A DNA stretch of 5,167 nucleotides from Spirochaetaceae bacterium (GTDB lineage: Bacteria; Spirochaetota; Spirochaetia; Treponematales; Treponemataceae): contig JAISTZ010000056.1 of the NCBI GenBank assembly GCA_031272345.1, positions 1 to 5,167 on the forward strand, given 5' to 3'. Position 1 is the first letter of the stretch, and each line of letters begins with the position of its first letter. A program made the position numbers and the translations under genes. The notes beneath the pieces were generated by a model, which saw nothing but the letters and a program-made list of their open reading frames with translations, was not told the DNA's origin and ran no database searches. Positions 1 to 4,379 of the stretch are shown one piece after another.

Positions 1-656
1 TGATTCGTCCCCGCCCCGAAGTCCTCGATGTACTGCTCGGAGGAGAAAAAAATCGCCACCCCCTGGGACTTGCCGCTGTCCGTGGGAAAGAGCATGACCA
101 TCATGGGGAAGTTGAAGGCCCCTGTCATGTTCCGCAGGAGGGCCCGGCCGTAGGCGGCCAGGTTTATCTCGTCCCTGACGGTGACCAGGGCCAAATCCAG
201 GAGGGCCGGGGAAAGCTTGTTCGCCGCGAAGAAGGCGTTGTTCACCAGGCGGATCTCCGGAGATTCCTCCCCGGGCGACCCCCCGGACACCACAATGGCG
301 GCGATGTTCCGGTGGACCCGGAAGAAATTTTCCATCGAGATGTCCCTGAGGGCCTGGGATGGGGAGGCGGACAGGACCCCGAGGTGCAGACGGGACTCGT
401 CCATGATCCCCAGCATGGATTCCTCCACCCGCTGGGAGCGCTGCTGGTTTATATAGAAGTTGTTGGCCTCGGCGGTCACCCGCACGTCCCCGGAGATGAG
501 GACGGAGATGATCAGGGTGTCAACGACCACCACCAGAAGGATCAGGAGAAGAATTCCCGCGGCAAATTTTAGCCACATGGGGCGCCGGACCCGTTCTACC
601 GGGGCCTTGCTTTTTTGCTTCTCCCTTTTCCGCCCCGCCGGTTCCGTCGACCCCAT
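1..656 (-). CDS. Membrane-anchored sensor protein, N-terminal part (possible adenylate/guanylate cyclase), runs off left edge
   Basis: The reading frame stays open for 218 codons from ATG at 656 to the window edge, so only the N-terminal part is seen. Residues 1-30 are strongly basic and cytoplasmic in character. Residues 31-54 form one hydrophobic transmembrane helix (FAAGILLLILLVVVVDTLII). From about residue 57 a soluble, probably extracytoplasmic, region begins with a helical stretch (VTAEANNFYINQQRSQRVEE) and continues as an alternating strand/helix region to the edge. This is the usual shape of a one-helix-in sensor whose second helix and output domain lie outside the window. Spirochaete adenylate/guanylate cyclases with an N-terminal periplasmic sensor often look like this, but no catalytic domain is visible, so a chemoreceptor or other signalling output is possible. 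The start directly abuts the TAA of the upstream response-regulator gene; a weak AGGGA (663-667) lies 6 nt before it. Certain as a gene, weak as to function. Confidence 0.
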   Translation of the reverse strand, partial: MGSTEPAGRKREKQKSKAPVERVRRPMWLKFAAGILLLILLVVVVDTLIISVLISGDVRVTAEANNFYINQQRSQRVEESMLGIMDESRLHLGVLSASPSQALRDISMENFFRVHRNIAAIVVSGGSPGEESPEIRLVNNAFFAANKLSPALLDLALVTVRDEINLAAYGRALLRNMTGAFNFPMMVMLFPTDSGKSQGVAIFFSSEQYIEDFGAGTN

Positions 657-1307
657 TTATAGTCCCTGTATTATTGCCTGGGCGATTTTTTTTACCTGCA
701 TGATGTCCTTTTTGCGCACCGAGAGGAGCAGCCGCTTGAGCTGGAGGTACACGAACCCGCTGTACACCCCTTCGGGGAACTCCTGAATCGTCAGAATGAC
801 CTGGTCGTTCTGGTTTGTGTCGCAGTATTCGAGGATTTTGCTCATCTTGTGCTTGAGGAAGAGCACCGCCTGGTCCTCCGTCTCCGCCTGGAGAATCCGG
901 TTCACCTTGGTCAGCAGGATGCTCTCGGAATAGGGCTTGACGATGTAGTCCCTGGCCCCCATCCGGATCACCGTTCGGACCACCTCGCTCTCCTTGTCCG
1001 AGGTGACGAAAACCACCGGCACGGCGCAGAGATCCGGGCTTGCGAGCATCGTCTTGAACATGTCCACCCCGGACACCTCGGGCATTTCTATATCCAGAAG
1101 GACCAGGTCAAAAAAGGTGTGCGAAAGGACTTCCAGGGCCTCCCCGGCGCCCTTTGCCGTGGTGACCTCGTAGTTTTGCAGCAAAATCTTTTGGGCCACC
1201 ATAAGGTATATGGGCATGTCGTCGACCACCAGAATCTTGGCGCGGTTCGATGCCCGGACATTCGTAAAGGAAGATTCGACTTCGTCGAGTTTGTAAGGTA
1301 CTCCCAT
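657..1307 (-). CDS. Response regulator: CheY-like receiver with short uncharacterised C-terminal domain
   Basis: A 216-residue two-component receiver protein. After a 23-residue leader, the receiver domain spans about residues 24-142 and keeps every key residue: acidic pair Asp29-Asp30 for magnesium, phospho-acceptor Asp72 (in LVLLDIEMPEVSG), switch Thr102, aromatic Tyr121 and Lys124-Pro125. It should therefore be phosphorylated by a histidine kinase not in this window. Residues about 143-216 are helical and charged (for example QLKRLLLSVRKKDIMQVKK) and do not look like a winged-helix or HTH DNA-binding domain, nor GGDEF, EAL or HD-GYP; their role is unknown. The start is supported by GGAGA at 1313-1317, 5 nt before ATG, and a near-consensus promoter upstream. 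The next Met (31) falls inside the receiver fold. The stop touches the start of the downstream membrane sensor gene, so the two are almost certainly co-expressed and probably work in one signalling pathway. Confidence 0.
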   Translation of the reverse strand: MGVPYKLDEVESSFTNVRASNRAKILVVDDMPIYLMVAQKILLQNYEVTTAKGAGEALEVLSHTFFDLVLLDIEMPEVSGVDMFKTMLASPDLCAVPVVFVTSDKESEVVRTVIRMGARDYIVKPYSESILLTKVNRILQAETEDQAVLFLKHKMSKILEYCDTNQNDQVILTIQEFPEGVYSGFVYLQLKRLLLSVRKKDIMQVKKIAQAIIQGL

Positions 1308-1312
1308 ATCTT

Positions 1313-1317
1313 TCTCC
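1313..1317 (-). promoter_or_regulatory. Ribosome binding site of the response regulator
   Basis: Minus-strand GGAGA lies 5 nt before the ATG at 1307. It fixes the start of the response regulator; the leader just upstream is an A/T-rich run (1321-1335), leaving the site likely unpaired. Confidence 0.
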
Positions 1318-1409
1318 GTATTTTTTTAATAGTAAGAGAACCGCCTCGCTCTCCTCGGGCCCGCCGGCAGGACACGGATGCCGCGGCCGGGTGGCTCAAA
1401 CAAGGAAGT

Positions 1410-1437
1410 ATTATACACAACCGAAAGAAAAAGTCAA
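1410..1437 (-). promoter_or_regulatory. Sigma-70-type promoter for the response regulator operon
   Basis: On the minus strand, TTGACT (1432-1437) is followed by a 16-nt spacer and a perfect TATAAT (1410-1415). The predicted transcription start is near 1403, giving a leader of about 96 nt before the response regulator ATG at 1307. This is the best sigma-70 match in the window and suggests strong basal expression. Confidence 0.
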
Positions 1438-1464
1438 TAAACATGATTTTTTTCCGGGTTCCCC

Positions 1465-1493
1465 TTGCCATTACAAATGTAATGCTGTATGTT
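1465..1493 (+). promoter_or_regulatory. Candidate promoter for the permease-riboflavin kinase operon
   Basis: TTGCCA (1465-1470, five of six consensus bases) and TATGTT (1488-1493, four of six) are separated by 17 nt. The predicted start of transcription is near 1500, leaving about 19 nt of leader with the ribosome site. The first palindrome fills the spacer and the second covers the -10 and start site, so a repressor bound there would block polymerase. The -10 is weak, and the assignment rests mainly on spacing and the operator layout. Confidence 0.
1469..1484 (+). promoter_or_regulatory. Operator-like palindrome 1
   Basis: CATTACA-AA-TGTAATG is a perfect inverted repeat with 7-bp arms and a 2-bp centre. 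The core TACA-N2-TGTA resembles operators of the BlaI/MecI/CopY winged-helix repressor family, but the binding protein is not in the window. Its centre is 21 bp (two helical turns) from the second palindrome, so two dimers would bind the same DNA face. Confidence 0.
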
Positions 1494-1506
1494 ACAAATG
1501 TAACAT
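1489..1506 (+). promoter_or_regulatory. Operator-like palindrome 2
   Basis: ATGTTACA-AA-TGTAACAT is a perfect inverted repeat with 8-bp arms, sharing the ten-base core TTACAAATGTAA-type half sites with palindrome 1. It ends 2 bp before the permease Shine-Dalgarno and covers the predicted transcription start. The 2-nt centre is too short for an RNA hairpin loop, which favours a DNA-binding site over a terminator or attenuator. Confidence 0.
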
Positions 1507-1508
1507 TT

Positions 1509-1513
1509 GGAGG
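1509..1513 (+). promoter_or_regulatory. Ribosome binding site of the permease
   Basis: GGAGG lies 5 nt before ATG at 1519. It decides the start: an in-frame TTG at 1507 overlaps this site and so cannot be the real initiator. Confidence 0.
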
Positions 1514-1518
1514 CGTCA

Positions 1519-2862
1519 ATGAACGGAACGGAACAGGGGGGAACCCTGGGGCTCGGAGCCTGTGTGGGCATATTGATAGGCGGCATGGTGGGGAGCGCCA
1601 TCTTCTCCCTCTCCGGGGTCACCGTGTTTACCGCGGGCCCCGCGGCGATTCTCTCCTGGGCCCTGGCGGCCCTCATCATGCTCTCCTACGGGCTGATTAC
1701 CGCGGAGCTGGCCACCCGGTTCCCCAAGTCCGGGGGGGTCTTCGTGTTCCCCGCCAGGGCGATCGGCGGGGCCTGGGCGGGCAGGGTCTGGGGGTGGATT
1801 TCCACCTGGGCCTTCATCAACGCGAACATCGCGGCCATCGCATTCTCGGCGATCTACGTGGCCACCTACCTGGGGGTGGGCTTCCCCGCCTTCGCGGGCC
1901 TCCAGCGGCCCCTCGCCCTGGGGACAATCGGCTTCTGCTTTATCCTAAACTGCGTAAAGTTTTCCACCGCCGGAAGGGTGAATTCCGCCCTGGTGGTCCT
2001 CCTGGGGGGCACCCTCACGGTGTTCATCGTCACGGCATTCGCCTCCGGAGCCTGGGACCCCTCCCTGCTTACGCCCTTCTTCGGGCAGGGCGCCGGGGGA
2101 AGGGCCGGCTTCGTCGAGGCGATCCCCGTTGCCATGGTGGCCTACGGCACCATCGTGGGGGTGGCCTTCATCGTGTCCGAGGTGAAGGACCCCAGGAAAA
2201 ACGTGCCGGCCTCCATGTTCATCGCCCTCGCCCTGGTGATGACCCTGTACCTCCTGGTCATCACCGCCACGGTGGGGCTGGTCCCGGCGTCGTTCCTGGC
2301 GGAGAACCCCGGTATGCGCTACATCCCCCTCTATGCGGCGTGCTTCACCAAACTCGCCGCCTTTCCCTGGCTGGCCAGGGTGGTCTCCGTGTCCGCGGTG
2401 CTGGCCCTCCTCACCACCGCCCTGGTGGTGACGGCCCTCACCACCCGGGCCATGCAGTCCGTAAGCGAGGCCGGGCTCCTTCCCCGGTGGCTTTCCGTCA
2501 CGGGCCCCTCCGGGAGTCCGGTCCCCGCGGCGGCCCTCACCGCCTCGGTGAGCGCCCTGGTGGCGTGTTTTCCCCAGTTCACCTCGATGATCGTGAACTA
2601 CGGGGCCCTCTTCGCCACCATCACCATCGCGGTAAACTGCGTGTCCCTCCTCTACGCCAGAAAACGGGAACCCTCCCGTGAAGGGTCCTTCCGGGCGCCC
2701 CTGGGCAGGGCCCTCCCGGTCGTCACCATGGCGGTCCTGGGGGTGTGCTACGCCCCGGGGGTGAGGAGCGGGGGAATCCGGCTCTGGGCCTACACCCTGG
2801 GGTCCTACTGCGTGGGGTTCGCCCTTTTCGCTTTTCAGACCCGGAGGCGGAAACGTGGGTGA
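1519..2862 (+). CDS. APC-superfamily permease (amino acid transporter-like)
   Basis: A 447-residue polytopic inner-membrane protein of the APC (amino acid/polyamine/organocation) superfamily, of normal length for about 12 transmembrane helices. Helix 1 contains the glycine-rich broken-helix segment GILIGGMVGSAIF (17-29), which in the family contacts the substrate backbone. The TM2-TM3 loop has the family signature FPKSGG-VFVFPARAIGG (68-84). The cytoplasmic motif SEVKDPRKNVPAS (220-232) matches the conserved E-x-K/N-P-x-x-x-I/V-P after TM6. TTRAMQSVSEAGLLPRWLS (308-326) matches the loop after TM8. The tail is basic (RRRKRG) and cytoplasmic. Family membership is secure; substrate is not readable from sequence. 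The start is set by GGAGG at 1509-1513. Two tandem palindromes over the promoter imply repressor control. The 3' end overlaps the riboflavin kinase gene by 8 bp, so the two are translationally coupled, which raises but does not prove a link to flavin metabolism. Confidence 0.
   Translation: MNGTEQGGTLGLGACVGILIGGMVGSAIFSLSGVTVFTAGPAAILSWALAALIMLSYGLITAELATRFPKSGGVFVFPARAIGGAWAGRVWGWISTWAFINANIAAIAFSAIYVATYLGVGFPAFAGLQRPLALGTIGFCFILNCVKFSTAGRVNSALVVLLGGTLTVFIVTAFASGAWDPSLLTPFFGQGAGGRAGFVEAIPVAMVAYGTIVGVAFIVSEVKDPRKNVPASMFIALALVMTLYLLVITATVGLVPASFLAENPGMRYIPLYAACFTKLAAFPWLARVVSVSAVLALLTTALVVTALTTRAMQSVSEAGLLPRWLSVTGPSGSPVPAAALTASVSALVACFPQFTSMIVNYGALFATITIAVNCVSLLYARKREPSREGSFRAPLGRALPVVTMAVLGVCYAPGVRSGGIRLWAYTLGSYCVGFALFAFQTRRRKRG
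2843..2847 (+). promoter_or_regulatory. Ribosome binding site of the riboflavin kinase, inside the permease gene
   Basis: GGAGG inside the last permease codons lies 7 nt before a GTG start at 2855. It supports GTG as the initiator and re-initiation by ribosomes finishing the permease. Confidence 0.
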
Positions 2863-3301
2863 CACAACGGTCCTTCCGGCGGGGATTTCCGAAGGGGGCC
2901 TCGTGGACCCGCCGGTGTCCCTTTCGGGGTCCATCATCCACGGCAAGGGTCTGGGGAAGACCGTGGGGATGCCCACGGCCAACCTGGACATCACCGGGGC
3001 CGCCCTCCCCCTTCCGCCGGGGGTCTATGCGGTGAAGATTCTCGTGTTGGGGGAATGGCGCATCGGAGTCACGAACATCGGCCCCAGGCCCTCGGTGGAC
3101 AGCGTCCCGGTCACCACGGTGGAGACCCTGATCCTCGACTTCAACCAGGACATCTACGGCGAGCGGGTCCTCATCAGGACATATCTTTTCCTCAGGCCCA
3201 TCCAAAAATTCAGCGGCCTCGAAGAAGTGAAGGCCCAGGTGGAACGGGACTCCCTTAGGGCGCGGGAATTCTTCAAAACGGAGGCCCCAGGGACACGCTG
3301 A
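2855..3301 (+). CDS. Stand-alone riboflavin kinase (flavokinase domain of RibF)
   Basis: A 148-residue protein that matches the ATP:riboflavin 5'-phosphotransferase fold, which makes FMN from riboflavin in the cytoplasm. Signatures in order: SGSIIHGKGLGKTVGMPTAN (24-43), containing the glycine loop and PTAN with the metal/phosphate-binding Thr41 and Asn43; PPGVYAVKI (54-62); GVTNIGPRPSV (71-81); TVETLILDF (88-96) with the catalytic Glu90; DIYG (99-102); and the C-terminal FLRPIQKFSGLEEVKAQVERD helix region. The usual His after VET is Leu here. Bacterial RibF normally has about 300 residues with an N-terminal FMN adenylyltransferase domain; that half is absent, and its place is taken by a 20-residue leader. 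FAD synthesis must therefore be encoded elsewhere. The GTG start is set by GGAGG at 2843-2847 and overlaps the permease stop by 8 bp. No FMN riboswitch is present; expression should follow the permease operators. Confidence 0.
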   Translation: MGDTTVLPAGISEGGLVDPPVSLSGSIIHGKGLGKTVGMPTANLDITGAALPLPPGVYAVKILVLGEWRIGVTNIGPRPSVDSVPVTTVETLILDFNQDIYGERVLIRTYLFLRPIQKFSGLEEVKAQVERDSLRAREFFKTEAPGTR

Positions 3302-3321
3302 AAAACTCGGAAACATTTTTC

Positions 3322-3350
3322 TTGACCTCCCCCGCCGTCTGTGCCATACT
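3322..3350 (+). promoter_or_regulatory. Promoter of the Rpn-family nuclease gene, predicting a leaderless mRNA
   Basis: TTGACC (3322-3327), 17-nt spacer, then CATACT (3345-3350) preceded by TGC, an extended -10 signature. Counting from the -10, the transcription start falls at about 3357, the A of the start codon. A T-rich block (3316-3320) precedes the -35. The same arrangement recurs at 4302-4330. Confidence 0.
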
Positions 3351-3356
3351 ATCCTT

Positions 3357-4271
3357 ATGGCAGATACCGGCAAATCCAGGCGGTCCAAACCCGCCTTTGA
3401 TGCGACTACCCCGCTTTCTCCCCTGGCCGACCCGGTGGTGGGCGCCATTTTCTGCGACGCGGAACACGCCGGCCTTGCCATGGGAAGCCTCGCCGGCGCC
3501 GTCACCGCCAAAGACGGGCTCACCATCGGTAAGATCCTCTCGGTCACGCCGCGGAGTTACATCAAGCAGCCGAATCTGCGCGGAGTTCGTCTTGATATTG
3601 AGGGAAAGGACGACCAAAACAACGACATCATCATGGAAGTGCAGCTTAATACCGACATCTACATGCTCTACCGCAACGTCTTTGCCGCGGCCCACGCCAT
3701 GGTGGACCGTGTGCCGGAGGGAACGAAGTCGGACGATCTGGTCAAGATGATGCCCAAAATAATCGTCATCGACCTGCTCAACTACAACCTGCGGGAAGAT
3801 AACAAGGACTACCTACAGCCTATCAAGATGCTGTACACGAAGCCGCCGATGCGGGGGGCGTTATCACAAATCTCGATATACGTGGTACAGTTGCCCCGGA
3901 TACGGGAAATCAAGCGGAATTTCAAAGACGGCCTGTTCTGCTGGCTGTATACGCTGGATACAGCACATCAGGAGAAAAAAACGATACAGGAGGTATTGGA
4001 CATGGAACCGAAACTGAAGCCCTTTGCGGAGAAGGACGCCGGCTTTAAGCAATACCGCGAGCGGTATGACCGGGTAACGTCGAGCCGGAAGGTGCGGGAC
4101 GAATATTTCCGCTGGATAGACGAACAGTTGCACGAAGCAGGGCTATTCCAAGGGGGGAAGCTTGAGGGAAAGCTTGAAGCCGCGAAGAACTTCCTTGCTA
4201 TGGGGCTTTCCACGGAGCAGGTCGTCAAAGGAACGGGGTTGCCCCTGGCCGACGTAAAGGCCCTCCTCTGA
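3357..4271 (+). CDS. Rpn family recombination-promoting nuclease / putative transposase (PD-(D/E)XK, PDDEXK_2)
   Basis: A 304-residue protein of the Rpn/YhgA-like family, a normal length. The N-terminal PLADPVVGAIFCDAEHAG (22-39) matches the family's PLTDxVFKxxF-E-H opening. The nuclease core shows Asp80 (RGVRLDIEGKD) and Glu94-x-Gln96 (IIMEVQ), the D...E-x-Q active site of this branch of PD-(D/E)XK enzymes, followed by the conserved YxxRNVFAAAH helix (103-113) and a strand-rich region to about 185. The C-terminal part, from residue 216, is charged and helical and ends in a small helix-turn-helix-like tail (LSTEQVVKGTGLPLADVKAL). The family is DNA endonucleases that promote RecA-independent recombination and in E. 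coli act in phage defence; many copies sit in variable regions. There is no Shine-Dalgarno before ATG 3357, and the predicted transcript starts on it. An internal ribosome site and ATG (4002) may make a separate C-terminal protein. Codon choice is more mixed (TTA, ATA, GTA) than in the permease, hinting at transfer. Confidence 0.
   Translation: MADTGKSRRSKPAFDATTPLSPLADPVVGAIFCDAEHAGLAMGSLAGAVTAKDGLTIGKILSVTPRSYIKQPNLRGVRLDIEGKDDQNNDIIMEVQLNTDIYMLYRNVFAAAHAMVDRVPEGTKSDDLVKMMPKIIVIDLLNYNLREDNKDYLQPIKMLYTKPPMRGALSQISIYVVQLPRIREIKRNFKDGLFCWLYTLDTAHQEKKTIQEVLDMEPKLKPFAEKDAGFKQYRERYDRVTSSRKVRDEYFRWIDEQLHEAGLFQGGKLEGKLEAAKNFLAMGLSTEQVVKGTGLPLADVKALL
3988..3994 (+). promoter_or_regulatory. Strong internal Shine-Dalgarno within the rpn gene
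   Basis: AGGAGGT, a complete match to the anti-Shine-Dalgarno, encodes part of Gln-Glu-Val of the nuclease and lies 8 nt (counted from AGGAGG) before an in-frame ATG at 4002. It is stronger than the signal at the full-length start, which has none. Confidence 0.
4002..4271 (+). CDS. Candidate intragenic C-terminal Rpn protein (RpnS-like putative antitoxin)
   Basis: Initiation at Met216 of the nuclease frame would yield an 89-residue protein beginning MEPKLKPFAEKD and sharing the nuclease's C-terminus. It has no active-site residue (Asp80, Glu94 and Gln96 are all upstream) and is highly charged and helical, with a four-residue GKLE repeat and a small terminal tail. The evidence for it is a textbook AGGAGGT site at 3988-3994 with ideal spacing. 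In E. coli, Rpn genes make such a small C-terminal protein from an internal start, which binds the full-length toxin and blocks it; by analogy this would be the antitoxin. No convincing separate promoter was found just upstream, so it may be translated from the same mRNA. That it is really made is inference; it could be a chance motif. Confidence 0.
   Translation: MEPKLKPFAEKDAGFKQYRERYDRVTSSRKVRDEYFRWIDEQLHEAGLFQGGKLEGKLEAAKNFLAMGLSTEQVVKGTGLPLADVKALL
4155..4178 (+). repeat. Tandem 12-bp repeat coding for GKLE-GKLE in rpn
   Basis: Two in-frame 12-bp units, GGGAAGCTTGAG and GGAAAGCTTGAA, differ at two positions and encode residues 267-270 and 271-274. In E. coli Rpn small proteins, a dimer-interface helix carries four-residue repeats whose number varies between strains; this is the same place and period. 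Here the copy number is two. Confidence 0.
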
Positions 4272-4301
4272 CAAATCACATTCCCCCGCCCAACATTTTC
4301 C

Positions 4302-4330
4302 TTGACACAATCCCCTTTCCGTGCTAGACT
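4302..4330 (+). promoter_or_regulatory. Promoter of the lipoprotein gene
   Basis: TTGACA (4302-4307), 17-nt spacer, TAGACT (4325-4330) preceded by TGC, an extended -10. The start of transcription would be near 4337, giving a 43-nt leader before ATG 4380. It resembles the rpn promoter, including the AACATTTT block upstream and ATCCT downstream. Confidence 0.
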
Positions 4331-4362
4331 TATCCTCCGGCGGCTTTGCCGACATAGCGGGG

Positions 4363-4370
4363 GGAGAAGG
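4363..4370 (+). promoter_or_regulatory. Ribosome binding site of the lipoprotein
   Basis: GGAGAAGG-type purine run before the start. The AAGG part is 9 nt from ATG 4380 and 6 nt from an in-frame GTG at 4377. Either codon could initiate; the difference is one residue. Confidence 0.
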
Positions 4371-4379
4371 ATTGGTGTG

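Noticed and set aside
1507..1518. In-frame TTG as an earlier permease start
   Set aside because: It overlaps the GGAGG ribosome site and palindrome edge; ATG 1519 has ideal spacing.
1440..1518. FMN riboswitch upstream of the permease-riboflavin kinase operon
   Set aside because: The predicted leader is about 19 nt, and the conserved RFN element sequence is not present; the palindromes are better read as protein-binding sites.
849..2681. Open frame of 610 codons on the plus strand
   Set aside because: It runs antisense through the response regulator, across the divergent promoter region and out of frame through the permease; the product is rich in Gly, Arg, His and Pro with no domain, typical of a GC-rich shadow.
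1945..2994. Open frame of 349 codons on the minus strand
   Set aside because: It is antisense to the permease and kinase, both secure by motif content. The product is low-complexity Gly/Pro/His/Glu-rich.
3302..3321. Terminator after the riboflavin kinase
   Set aside because: There is a T-run at 3316-3320 but no inverted repeat before it; it is better read as the A/T-rich block upstream of the rpn -35.
3948..3953. TATACG as a -10 for a separate promoter of the small Rpn protein
   Set aside because: No acceptable -35 lies at 16-18 nt and it has only four matches, so a separate promoter cannot be supported.
4156..4164. GGGGGGAAG followed by TTG at 4162 as an internal start in rpn
   Set aside because: The TTG is out of frame with the nuclease and the spacing is short; the run is explained by Gly-Gly-Lys codons.
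3357..4271. Rpn gene as part of an insertion sequence
   Set aside because: Despite the family name, no terminal inverted repeats or target-site duplication were seen around the gene, and the only flanking similarity is the promoter-like one.
4341..4351. CGGC-TTT-GCCG as a terminator after rpn
   Set aside because: The stem has only four pairs, is not followed by a T-run and lies in the leader downstream of the lipoprotein promoter.
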